Below are positions 33,985 through 42,331 of a stretch of DNA of 64,000 nucleotides, one piece after another. Location of the stretch: positions 62,001 through 126,000 of the forward strand of contig JAQTQB010000008.1 of NCBI GenBank assembly GCA_028712475.1. The letters are read 5' to 3'. The notes under the pieces were generated by a model that was not told where the DNA came from, searched no databases, and was given only the letters and a program-made list of their open reading frames with translations. The DNA is from Verrucomicrobiales bacterium. GTDB lineage: Bacteria > Verrucomicrobiota > Verrucomicrobiia > Limisphaerales > UBA11358. Position 1 is the first letter of the stretch; every line of letters starts with the position of its first letter. The translations under genes were made by a program, and so were the position numbers.

Positions 33985-35775
33985 ATGAACACCGTTCCGT
34001 TCATCCCTGAAACCGCGCCCTTCACGCCCGAACAACGCGCGTGGCTCAACGGTTTTCTCGCCGGACTCCATTCCTCCGCGCCCGCCGAAGCCGCGCCCGC
34101 CGCATCGAAAAATTCCGAGCCGCTACTGATTTTGTTTGGCTCGCAAACGGGTTCCGCAGAAGGCCTCGCCAAGAAAGTTGCGAAGGAATCGCTGCAACGC
34201 GGCTTTGCACCAAGGGTGCTTGCTTTGAATGATTACGAAACCGCGAACCTCGCCGCCGCGAACAAAACCGTCATCATCTCCAGCACCTGGGGCGACGGCG
34301 AGCCGCCGGACAACGCGGTGAATTTCTGGAACTGGCTCAATGCGGAAACCGCCCCGCGACTGGAAAATCTTCAATTTGCCGTCCTGGGTCTCGGTGACAA
34401 AAATTATTCCGACTTCTGCGGTGCCTCCAAAAAATTTGACGCCCGGCTCGAAGCCCTCGGTGCGAAACGCCTTGCGCCACGCGGCGAATGCGACGTGGAC
34501 TACGAGACTGCCGCGAAAAACTGGATTGACGGTCTCTGGGAAAAATTAGGCGGCGGAAGCACGAACGGCGCACAAACAAACGGGCACCATACATCGCTGT
34601 TCCCTCTCCCCGGGGGAGAGGGTCAGGGTGAGGGGGAAGCGTCGCCCGCAGTTTTAGTTTACGACAAGGCGAATCCATTTCCCGCGCGGCTGCTGAAGAA
34701 TGTTCTGCTGAACCAGCCAGGCTCCGGCAAGGAAGTCCGCCATTTTGAAATCGCCCTCGGTGGCAGCGGTCTCATTTACGAAGTTGGCGACTCGCTCGGC
34801 GTCATCCCGGAAAATTGCCCTGCCCTTGTTGACGCCCTGCTCGCCGCCGTCAACGCGACCGGCGACGAACCGGTCGTGGTGGATAATTCCGTCCGGCCTT
34901 TGCGCGCCGCGCTCACGAAAAATTTCGATCTCGCCAAGCCGGCGTCGGAACTGCTTGCGGAAATCGCCAGCCGCACGCCGGACAGCGAACTTGCCGCGTT
35001 GCTCGTGCCGGAGCGCGCCGAGGACTTGAAAAAATGGCTGCGTGGCCGCGATGTGCTGGACGTGCTGGCGCTCACGCAAAAACAATTTACGTTCGCCGAA
35101 TTGCTGCCGTTTCTCCGCAGACTCACGCCACGACTTTATTCCATTTCGTCTTCGCCCAAGGCGCATCCCGGCGAAGTGCACCTCACCGTCGGCGCGGTGC
35201 GTTATGAAACGAACGGGCGCAAACGCAAGGGTGTCGCCTCAACTTTTCTGGCCGATTTGGCGGACAAGGCAGGTTTCGTGAAAGTTTTTGTTCAGCCGTC
35301 ACACGGTTTCAAACCGCCGGCCAACGGCGACACGCCGATGATCATGGTCGGCCCCGGAACGGGCATCGCGCCGTTCCGCGCATTTCTTGAGGAGCGCGCG
35401 GCGACGGGCGCAAAAGGGAAAAACTGGCTGTTCTTTGGCGACCAGAAACGCGCCGCCGATTTTCTTTACGAGGAACAGCTCACGGCGTGGCAGAAATCCG
35501 GTTTTCTTACGCGGCTCGACCTCGCGTTCTCCCGCGACCAGGCGGAGAAAATTTACGTCCAGGACCGGATGATTGAAAACGCCGCCGAACTGTGGGCGTG
35601 GCTGGAGGCGGGCGCGCACTTTTATGTCTGTGGCGATGCCTCGCGCATGGCCAAGGACGTGGACGCCGCACTCCACAAAATCACGGAGACGGCGGGCGGC
35701 AAAAGCGCAAACGAGGCGAAAGCTTGCGTCGCCAAGTTGAAATCCGACAAACGCTATCAACGCGATGTTTATTGA
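33985..35775 (+). CDS. CysJ-like diflavin reductase, probable electron donor for nitrate/nitrite reduction
   Basis: 596 residues. Order: N-terminal helix motif PFTPEQRAWLNGFLAG (about 10-25); FMN flavodoxin domain (about 48-190, LFGSQTGSAEGLAKKVAKE, STWGDGEPPDNA); linker with an in-frame palindromic insert (FPLPGGEGQGEG, about 207-218); FAD domain with RLYSISSSP (about 382); NADPH domain with MIMVGPGTGIAPFRAFLEER (about 452) and the C-terminal aromatic Y. CysJ passes electrons from NADPH to sulfite reductase. With NirA and NasA adjacent and no cysI, this one most likely serves nitrate or nitrite reduction. The 20-residue repeat-derived insert lies in a tolerant linker. Confidence 0.9.
   Translation: MNTVPFIPETAPFTPEQRAWLNGFLAGLHSSAPAEAAPAASKNSEPLLILFGSQTGSAEGLAKKVAKESLQRGFAPRVLALNDYETANLAAANKTVIISSTWGDGEPPDNAVNFWNWLNAETAPRLENLQFAVLGLGDKNYSDFCGASKKFDARLEALGAKRLAPRGECDVDYETAAKNWIDGLWEKLGGGSTNGAQTNGHHTSLFPLPGGEGQGEGEASPAVLVYDKANPFPARLLKNVLLNQPGSGKEVRHFEIALGGSGLIYEVGDSLGVIPENCPALVDALLAAVNATGDEPVVVDNSVRPLRAALTKNFDLAKPASELLAEIASRTPDSELAALLVPERAEDLKKWLRGRDVLDVLALTQKQFTFAELLPFLRRLTPRLYSISSSPKAHPGEVHLTVGAVRYETNGRKRKGVASTFLADLADKAGFVKVFVQPSHGFKPPANGDTPMIMVGPGTGIAPFRAFLEERAATGAKGKNWLFFGDQKRAADFLYEEQLTAWQKSGFLTRLDLAFSRDQAEKIYVQDRMIENAAELWAWLEAGAHFYVCGDASRMAKDVDAALHKITETAGGKSANEAKACVAKLKSDKRYQRDVY
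34601..34637 (+). repeat. Palindromic repeat CCCTCTCCCC/GGGGAGAGGG inside the diflavin reductase gene
   Basis: CCCTCTCCCCGGGGGAGAGG (34602-34621) and the tail GTCAGGGTGAGGGGG. Same element, orientation and reading frame as the copy in pheS. Confidence 0.85.
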
Positions 35776-35791
35776 TCAACCCGAATTCGCC

Positions 35792-36235
35792 ATGAACAAA
35801 TTCCAAACGGCCGAAAGCATTCTCGCCGCGAAAGCCGCGAAGAAAACCACATGGGCCGCCATCGCGCGCGCAGCTGGTTTGTCTGAAGTTTACGTCACGT
35901 CCGCGTGTCTCGGCGAAAACGCGCTGGGCCTGGCTGAAGCAAAAAAAGTCGCAAAGTTTCTCGGCCTCAAACCCGCCGTCGCGGCGGCGTTGACCACGCC
36001 CGCGACCAAGGGCGAAGCCGCGCCCACCGTGCCCAAAGAGCCGCTGGCGTATCGCTTTCAAGAAATCATCTATGTCTATGGCCGCACGATGAAGGAACTC
36101 ATCGAGGAAAAATTCGGGCCGGGCATCATGAGCGCGATTGACTTCACCATGGACATCGAAAAAGTCCCAGACCCCAAAGGCGACCGCGTCAAAATCACCA
36201 TGAACGGAAAATTTCTCGCCTACAAAAAATGGTAG
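35792..36235 (+). CDS. cynS: Cyanate hydratase (cyanase)
   Basis: 147 residues from ATG 35792, which gives the usual N-terminus before the helix-turn-helix-like domain (TWAAIARAAGLSEVYVTSACLG). Cyanase converts cyanate and bicarbonate to ammonium and CO2 as a decamer. The catalytic triad is present: Arg88 and Glu91 in YRFQEIIYVYG and Ser114 in MSAIDF (Arg96, Glu99, Ser122 in the E. coli enzyme). It sits inside the nitrate operon, adding a further nitrogen source; its product is the same ammonium. Confidence 0.95.
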   Translation: MNKFQTAESILAAKAAKKTTWAAIARAAGLSEVYVTSACLGENALGLAEAKKVAKFLGLKPAVAAALTTPATKGEAAPTVPKEPLAYRFQEIIYVYGRTMKELIEEKFGPGIMSAIDFTMDIEKVPDPKGDRVKITMNGKFLAYKKW

Positions 36236-36243
36236 CGGCCAGC

Positions 36244-37938
36244 ATGAGTAACTCCACTCTCCCAGAGCCAATCGCGAGCGCCGGTTTCACGCCGGAGCAG
36301 AAGGAGTATTTGTCCGGCCTGTTCGCGGGTGCGGCGGCGCGCGGCCAGAAATTCAGCGATGTCGAGCCTGCGCCGGCGCACGACGACCTCATTTTTGAGG
36401 AACGCGTGAAGCGCGAGCTGCATCCGCTCGATGCTTATGAACAAATCATCGAAAACTCCATCAATAACAGAGCGCCGGACAAGGATGAGATTTTTCGCTT
36501 CAAGTGGAACGGTTTGTTTTTTCTCACGCCGGTCAAAGACGCGTTCATGGCGCGGCTGCGGATTCCCGGGGGATTACTCACAACTTTTCAGTTGCGCGAG
36601 CTGGGCCGGCTGGCACAGGAACTTACCAGCGGCTACGTCCAGATCACCACGCGCGCCAATTTGCAGATGCGTTTGATTCAGCCAAAGGATGCGCCGGAAT
36701 TTCTACGCCGCGTCCAGGGCGTCGGCCTGCACACGCGCGGCGCGGGCGCGGACAACATCCGCAATCTCACGGCGAATCCCACGGCGGGCGTTGACCCGGT
36801 GGAACTGATTGACGTGATGCCGTTCTGCCAGCAACTCGGGCAGGTCATCATCAACGACCGTTCGTTCTATGATTTGCCGCGCAAGTTCAACATCGCTTAT
36901 GACGGCGGCGGACTCATCGGCACGGTCGAAGATACGAACGACATCGGCGTAAAGGCGGTGAAAAGCGGCGAAGAAATTTTGTTCCGCATCGCTCTCGGCG
37001 GTGCGACCGGCCACAAGGCGTTCGCATGCGACCTCGGCGTCGTGGCGCCGCCCGCTGAAATCAACAAGGTCGTCGTCGCCGTTTTGCGTGTCTATATCGA
37101 ACGCGGCTGCCGCACCGACCGCAAGAAGGCGCGGTTGAAACATCTGCTCGAAAAGATGTCGTTGGACGAATACCTGGCGCTCGTCGAGAAAAAGCTCGGC
37201 ACGCAACTCCGTCGCGCGCCTTACGACGCGGCGCAGATGCGCTGGGCGAGCCACGAACTGCCACACTCACACGTCGGCGATTTTCCGCAGAAACAGCGCG
37301 GCTTGAGTTATGTCGGTGCGACCTGCCCGGTTGGCCAGATCACGCCGAAGCAGATGCTGCGGCTTGCAGAACTTGCAGATCTTTACGGCAGTGGCGAAAT
37401 CCGCCTGACCGTCTGGCAGAATTTCATCATTCCGAACGTGCCGGATGCCTTCGTGCCGACGCTCAAGCTGGCATTGGAAAAAGCCGGTTTCGCCACCAAG
37501 CAATCAAACATAGCCAGCGGCGTCATCGCCTGCACGGGCAACAGCTATTGCAAGTTCGCCCAGTCGGACACGAAGGGGCACGCGCTCGAACTCATCAAGC
37601 ACTTGGAGAAAAAACTCCAGCTCGACCAGCCCGTGAACATCCACGTCACCGGCTGTCCGAATTCCTGCGCACAGCATTACATGGGCGACATCGGCCTCCT
37701 GGGCACGAAGGTTCGCGGCACGGATGGTTACCACGTTTTTGTCGGCGGCGGCTTTGGAAAAAACCAGGCGGTGGGCCGGCAGGTTTTTTCCGGTGTGAGC
37801 GCGACGGAAATTCCCCAGACACTGGAAACCATGTTGCGTGTATTTCTAAAAAAACGCGAAGGCCACGAAACATTTCAGCAGTTCACCACGCGCCACGATT
37901 TGAACGCGCTGCAGGTCATGTTCACGAATGGCGAATGA
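36244..37938 (+). CDS. nirA: Siroheme ferredoxin-type nitrite reductase
   Basis: 564 residues from ATG 36244 (MSNSTLPEP); ATG 36229 overlaps the cynS stop and is an alternative. It reduces nitrite to ammonium with six electrons. After a terminal motif GFTPEQKEYLSGLFAG come the two ferredoxin-like repeats, TTFQLRELGRLAQELTSGYVQITTRANLQMR and the siroheme/4Fe-4S ligands ACTGNSYCKFAQSDTKGHA (Cx5C) and VTGCPNSCAQHYMGDIGL (Cx3C). It resembles ferredoxin-dependent NirA; the adjacent diflavin reductase may replace or complement ferredoxin. Sulfite reductase is a close relative, but the context favours nitrite. Confidence 0.92.
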   Translation: MSNSTLPEPIASAGFTPEQKEYLSGLFAGAAARGQKFSDVEPAPAHDDLIFEERVKRELHPLDAYEQIIENSINNRAPDKDEIFRFKWNGLFFLTPVKDAFMARLRIPGGLLTTFQLRELGRLAQELTSGYVQITTRANLQMRLIQPKDAPEFLRRVQGVGLHTRGAGADNIRNLTANPTAGVDPVELIDVMPFCQQLGQVIINDRSFYDLPRKFNIAYDGGGLIGTVEDTNDIGVKAVKSGEEILFRIALGGATGHKAFACDLGVVAPPAEINKVVVAVLRVYIERGCRTDRKKARLKHLLEKMSLDEYLALVEKKLGTQLRRAPYDAAQMRWASHELPHSHVGDFPQKQRGLSYVGATCPVGQITPKQMLRLAELADLYGSGEIRLTVWQNFIIPNVPDAFVPTLKLALEKAGFATKQSNIASGVIACTGNSYCKFAQSDTKGHALELIKHLEKKLQLDQPVNIHVTGCPNSCAQHYMGDIGLLGTKVRGTDGYHVFVGGGFGKNQAVGRQVFSGVSATEIPQTLETMLRVFLKKREGHETFQQFTTRHDLNALQVMFTNGE

Positions 37939-40237
37939 CTTGACCATGCCGGATGCCACCGCACGCAGCGTAAAAACTGTTTGTCCTTACTGCGGCGTCG
38001 GGTGCGGCATGATTTTGCAGGTCGAAAACAATCGCGTGGTCAAGGTGGCCGGCGACAAGGAGCATCCCGCGAATTTCGGCCGGCTCTGCACGAAGGGCAG
38101 TTCCGTCGCGCTCACGCTCAATTCCTCCGACCGGCTTGCGGCGGCTTACGTCCGCAACGAAAAAAACTCCGAACGTAAACTCGTGTCGCTGGATCTCGCG
38201 CTAAGGCAAACCGCCGGGCGTCTGCAAAAAATCATCGCGCAGCACGGGCCGGATGCCGTGGCGCTTTACGTTTCCGGCCAGTTGTCAATGGAATCGCAAT
38301 ATCTTGCCAGCAAACTGGCCAAGGGGTTTTTGCGCACCAACAACGTTGATTCCAACTCGCGCCTGTGCATGGCGAGCGCGGCGAGCGGCTACAAGCTGTC
38401 GCTCGGCGCGGACGGCCCGCCGGGTTCATATCAGGACATTGACCGGCTGGACTGCGCGCTGGTTATCGGCGCGAGCATGGCCGACTGTCATCCGATTCTT
38501 TTTCTCCGCCTGCTGGACCGCCAGAAGCAGGGCGCAAAAATCATCGTCGTTGATCCGCGCCGCACGACGACGGCAGAGAAGGCGGATTTATATTTGCAAA
38601 TCAAACCGGGCACCGACCTCGCGTTGCTGAACGGATTGCTGCGTCTGCTGCTGGACAACGGCCGCGTTGACGAAAAGTTCATCGCGCAACATACCGAAGG
38701 CTGGGACGAACTGCGCGAGCTGCTGAAAAATTATCCGCTTGCACACGCTGCGGAAATCACCGGCCTGCGTGAAAAGGATATTCACACCGCGGCAAAATGG
38801 ATTGGCGAATCGCCGGAGGTCACCACGTTCTGGGCGATGGGTCTGAACCAGAGCACGCACGGCACCTGGCATACGAACGCGATTTGCAATCTGCATCTCG
38901 CTACCGGAAAAATCTGCCGTCCGGGCAGCGGGCCGTTTTCGCTGACCGGCCAGCCGAATGCGATGGGCGGACGCGAAGTCGGCTACATGAGCCATGCCCT
39001 GCCCGGTCAGCGTGTCGTCACTTCTGAAGAAGACCGTGCGTTCATCGAAGACCTTTGGGGAGTGCCGGGAAAAACCATTTCCGACAAGCCAGGACTCGAT
39101 GCCGTTTCGCTTTTTCAAAAACTGGAGGCCGGCGACGTCAAAGCGGTTTGGATCATCGGCACGAATCCCATCGCCTCCATGCCGAATCGCCAGCGCGTGA
39201 TCAATGGCCTGCAACGCGCGGAACTCGTCATTGTGCAGGACGCCTATCATCCCACGGAAACTTCGCGCTACGCGGACATTTTGCTGCCCGGCGCTGTCTG
39301 GGCCGAGGCGGAAGGCACGATGGTCAATTCCGAACGCACCGTCACCGTGATGCAGCCCGCCGTCGCGCCGCCTGGCGAAGCGCGCGCGGACTGGTGGATT
39401 CTCACACAGGTCGCGCGGCGGCTTGGATTTGAAAAAGCGTTTCCCTACGAAACTGCCGGCGAGGTGTTCGACGAAATCCGTGAAACATGGAATCCCAAAA
39501 CCGGCTACGATCTGCGCGGCATTTCCTATGAACGCCTGCGGCAAAGATCACGGCAGTGGCCATGTGCGCCGGAAGCGGATGATGGCAGGGCAATCCGTTA
39601 TTTGACGGCGGAAAATTCAGTCCATTTTCCCACCGCATCCGGCAAAGGCCGGTTTCTCGCGCGCCCATTTTTGCCGCCGGCAGAATTGCCCGACAAGGAA
39701 TTCCCCTTTGCGCTGAACACCGGCCGGCTCGCGCACCAGTGGCACACACTGACGAAGACCGGCAAAGTTCCAGCGCTCAACAAGCTCAACCCCGGCCCGT
39801 TCGTGGAGATTCATCCTGAAGATGCGAAGACGCTGGGCGTATTCGCGGGCGCGCTGGTCAGGGTTGCTTCGCGGCGCGGCTTTGCAATTTATCCGGCGGT
39901 GATTTCGACGCGCGTGCAGCCGGGCAACTGTTTCGCGCCGTTTCACTGGAACGACGAGTTTGGCGGAAACCTGGCCGTGAACGCCGCAACCAGCGAAGCG
40001 GTGGATGCCGTTTCGCTCCAGCCAGAATTCAAGTTTTGCGCAGTGGCATTGACAAAGGCGCCCCTGGAATCGCATGCCGATTTTACTCCGCAGCAGAAAA
40101 GCTATCTGCATAAATTTCTGGCGGATCAACCCGTGAGCACGGCCAGCCGGTTCCGCGTGCCGGCCGCCGCCCCGTTCACGCAGAACCAGCGCGTTTACAT
40201 CAACGAAGCGCTGGCCAAAATGCTGGCCGGCGGCTGA
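37928..40237 (+). CDS. nasA: Assimilatory nitrate reductase, molybdopterin catalytic subunit
   Basis: 769 residues; the ATG overlaps the nirA stop by 11 bp, ATG 37946 is possible. The N-terminal 4Fe-4S site is CPYCGVGC with a fourth Cys in GRLCTKGS. Bis-MGD-binding regions follow (YVSGQLSMESQYLASKLAKGF, LGADGPPGSYQDI, GLNQSTHGTWHTNAICNLHLATGKI), with the C-terminal dinucleotide domain beginning FALNTGRLAHQWHTLTKTG. There is no C-terminal [2Fe-2S] BFD domain. Instead the tail holds two helix motifs (DFTPQQKSYLHKFLADQ, PFTQNQRVYINEALAKML) like those at the N-termini of NirA and the diflavin reductase. No Tat signal: cytoplasmic. Confidence 0.93.
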   Translation: MANDLTMPDATARSVKTVCPYCGVGCGMILQVENNRVVKVAGDKEHPANFGRLCTKGSSVALTLNSSDRLAAAYVRNEKNSERKLVSLDLALRQTAGRLQKIIAQHGPDAVALYVSGQLSMESQYLASKLAKGFLRTNNVDSNSRLCMASAASGYKLSLGADGPPGSYQDIDRLDCALVIGASMADCHPILFLRLLDRQKQGAKIIVVDPRRTTTAEKADLYLQIKPGTDLALLNGLLRLLLDNGRVDEKFIAQHTEGWDELRELLKNYPLAHAAEITGLREKDIHTAAKWIGESPEVTTFWAMGLNQSTHGTWHTNAICNLHLATGKICRPGSGPFSLTGQPNAMGGREVGYMSHALPGQRVVTSEEDRAFIEDLWGVPGKTISDKPGLDAVSLFQKLEAGDVKAVWIIGTNPIASMPNRQRVINGLQRAELVIVQDAYHPTETSRYADILLPGAVWAEAEGTMVNSERTVTVMQPAVAPPGEARADWWILTQVARRLGFEKAFPYETAGEVFDEIRETWNPKTGYDLRGISYERLRQRSRQWPCAPEADDGRAIRYLTAENSVHFPTASGKGRFLARPFLPPAELPDKEFPFALNTGRLAHQWHTLTKTGKVPALNKLNPGPFVEIHPEDAKTLGVFAGALVRVASRRGFAIYPAVISTRVQPGNCFAPFHWNDEFGGNLAVNAATSEAVDAVSLQPEFKFCAVALTKAPLESHADFTPQQKSYLHKFLADQPVSTASRFRVPAAAPFTQNQRVYINEALAKMLAGG

Positions 40238-40291
40238 CGCAAGGCACGTAAAAACATTTTCGCCGCCATAAATTTTTGCCATATTGCCGCC

Positions 40292-40750
40292 GTGAAAGTC
40301 CGCCAACTTTACATTTCGCCCGGCCACAATTTTTTTGGCCATCACGAGGGGCCGCCGGGTGAAAGCCCGCTGGTTGAGTGCGCGGAAATCCGTTGCGTGG
40401 CCGGCCGCGGCATTGAGGGCGACCGCTTCTTTGATTTCAAGGACGATTATAGGGGCCAGATCACTTTTTTCGCGGCGGAGGTTTTTGAAGAACTTTGCCG
40501 CCAGCTTGGCGTCACCGGCAAACCGCCCGGCGTCACGCGGCGAAATGTCATCACGGCGGGCGTGGATTTGAATTCGCTCGTCAGCGTGGAGTTTGAAGTC
40601 CAGGGCGTGCGTTTCGCGGGAACCGCCGAATGCAGCCCGTGTCACTGGATGGATGAAGCGATCGCGCCCGGTGCGGAAAAATGGCTGCACGCGCGCGGCG
40701 GCTTGCGGGCAAAAATTCTTACCGATGGCATTTTGCGCGTGGACGCATGA
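40292..40750 (+). CDS. MOSC domain protein
   Basis: 152 residues from a GTG start. The MOSC fold, related to Moco sulfurase C-termini, is indicated by VECAEIRCVAGRGIEGDRFFDF, ITFFAAEVFEEL, RRNVITAGVDLNSLV and the conserved Cys in TAECSPCHWMD. MOSC proteins bind or deliver sulfur or molybdenum cofactor. Placement between nasA and mobA supports a role in cofactor handling for NasA. Its stop overlaps the mobA start. Confidence 0.87.
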   Translation: MKVRQLYISPGHNFFGHHEGPPGESPLVECAEIRCVAGRGIEGDRFFDFKDDYRGQITFFAAEVFEELCRQLGVTGKPPGVTRRNVITAGVDLNSLVSVEFEVQGVRFAGTAECSPCHWMDEAIAPGAEKWLHARGGLRAKILTDGILRVDA

Positions 40751-41310
40751 ACTTCAGCGCCGTCATTCTGGCCGGTGGAAAATCCTCGCGCATGGGCCGC
40801 GACAAGGCGTGGCTGGAAGCTGGCGGTCAAACTTTGCTCGCGCGACAGATCGGACTCGCGCGCAAAATTGGCGCGGCGGAGGTTTTTATTTCCGGACGCG
40901 CTGATGCGGATTACTCCGCGTTCGGCTGCCGTGTCTTGCAGGATAAATTTCCCGAAGCCGGGCCGCTCGCAGGCATCGAACGCGCGCTTGACGCGGCGAA
41001 ATCCCCTTTGCTGCTCGTCCTGGCGGTGGATTTGCCGGAGATGAGCGTGGAATTTTTGCTGCGGCTGGCGGCGAAATCTTCCGAAAAGACCGGGGCGATT
41101 CCAAAGCTGGCGGGTGGCAACGAACCGCTCGCCGCGTTTTATCCGAAAGCCTGTCACGCGCTGGCCGTGGCCAGCCTTGAACTCGGAGCTTTCGCCGCAA
41201 AAGATTTTGCCGAACTCTGCGCGCAATCCGGCTTCGCCCGCTTTATCGAACTGGACGCGAATGAAGCGCACCATTTCGACAATTGGAACTCACCCGCTGA
41301 TTTGCCATGA
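40747..41310 (+). CDS. mobA: Molybdenum cofactor guanylyltransferase
   Basis: 187 residues from ATG 40747 (ATGA overlap with the MOSC gene). The GTP-binding signature ILAGGKSSRMGRDKAWLEAGG is intact, followed by the metal-binding VLAVDLPEMS and NEPLAAFYPKA. MobA joins GMP to molybdopterin, giving the bis-MGD needed by NasA. Length is normal (about 190). Confidence 0.92.
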   Translation: MNFSAVILAGGKSSRMGRDKAWLEAGGQTLLARQIGLARKIGAAEVFISGRADADYSAFGCRVLQDKFPEAGPLAGIERALDAAKSPLLLVLAVDLPEMSVEFLLRLAAKSSEKTGAIPKLAGGNEPLAAFYPKACHALAVASLELGAFAAKDFAELCAQSGFARFIELDANEAHHFDNWNSPADLP

Positions 41311-42068
41311 CGGACTTGAACACGATTGGCTGGGTGGTTTTGTGCGCGGCGGTTTTGGCCGTGGCATTTTTCTATTCATCCGTCGGCCACGGCGGCGCGA
41401 CGGGTTATCTTGCCGCGCTTGCGCTTCTGGGCGTTGCGCCGGATTCCGCAAAAGTGGCCGTGCTGATCACCAATGTTCTTGTCGCCAGCGTGGCGTGGTG
41501 GCGTTTCTGGCAGGCCGGGCATTTTGATTGGAAAATCCTGTTTTCGTTCGCCGTCGCGTCCATCCCATGCGCTTTTCTCGGCAGCAAAATTCATATCAGC
41601 CCGCAGACCTACAAAATCGTTTTGGGCGCAGTGCTGACGGTCGCAGGAATTGTTTTGTTGTTACGCTCGCGATGGCAGACCGATGATGTCACCTTGCGAA
41701 AATGTTATCTGCCGGTCGCATTGCTCGTCGGTGCGGCACTGGGTTTTCTGGCGGGATTGACGGGCATCGGCGGCGGGGTGTTCTTGAGCCCGGTTCTATA
41801 TCTGTTCCGCTGGGTGAAACCAAAAACAACCGGCGGCATCGCGGCAGGGTTCATCGTTGTGAACTCCATCGCTGGGCTCGTTGGCGCGGGCTGGGAAAAG
41901 GTCACTCATGCCGGGCCGCTGCTGTGGCTCACGTTGCCGGCGGTCATCGGCGCGCTGCTCGGAACGCATCTTGGCGCACGGCGCTGGAGCAGCGTCACCT
42001 TCAGCCGCGTGCTGGCGGGCGTGCTGGTTTTTGCCGGCGGAAAACTGTTGCTGGAAGCCGCCGGTTGA
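41307..42068 (+). CDS. TauE/SafE family membrane transporter
   Basis: 253 residues with about eight hydrophobic segments. Typical motifs are VGHGGATGYLAALALLGVAP near the N-terminus and the repeated-half counterpart FLAGLTGIGGGVFLSPVLYLF. It overlaps mobA by 4 bp and so belongs to the cofactor operon. Members export sulfite, sulfoacetate or related anions; here, next to MoaD and MOSC, a role with sulfur or an oxyanion of the cofactor pathway is conceivable but unproved. No ModABC molybdate importer is present in the window. Confidence 0.85.
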   Translation: MTDLNTIGWVVLCAAVLAVAFFYSSVGHGGATGYLAALALLGVAPDSAKVAVLITNVLVASVAWWRFWQAGHFDWKILFSFAVASIPCAFLGSKIHISPQTYKIVLGAVLTVAGIVLLLRSRWQTDDVTLRKCYLPVALLVGAALGFLAGLTGIGGGVFLSPVLYLFRWVKPKTTGGIAAGFIVVNSIAGLVGAGWEKVTHAGPLLWLTLPAVIGALLGTHLGARRWSSVTFSRVLAGVLVFAGGKLLLEAAG

Positions 42069-42081
42069 ACTCTCATTCGTC

Positions 42082-42321
42082 ATGCGCGTGCTTTTTTTTG
42101 CCCAACTCCAGGATGTGACCGGCTGCGCGGCCACGGATCTGGCGTCGCCGTCGCCGCTGGATCGCGAACAACTTTGGGCGATGTTGCTGGAAAAATTTCC
42201 CGGCCTGATGGCGCATCGCGGAAATGTCCGGCTCGCCCGCAACTGGGAATACGCCGATGCGGAAACGCGTTTTGGCGACGGCGATGAAGTGGCGTTGATT
42301 CCGCCAGTATCAGGCGGTTAA
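42082..42321 (+). CDS. moaD: MoaD/ThiS-like sulfur carrier
   Basis: 79 residues from ATG 42082; longer readings run into the TauE gene. It has the ubiquitin-like fold: MRVLFFAQLQDVTGC at the start and DEVALIPPVSGG at the end, with the C-terminal Gly-Gly that carries thiocarboxylate. It is the small subunit of molybdopterin synthase with MoaE, whose domain begins 10 bp downstream. No MoeB adenylyltransferase is seen in the window. Confidence 0.9.
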   Translation: MRVLFFAQLQDVTGCAATDLASPSPLDREQLWAMLLEKFPGLMAHRGNVRLARNWEYADAETRFGDGDEVALIPPVSGG

Positions 42322-42331
42322 AACTTTTCAA

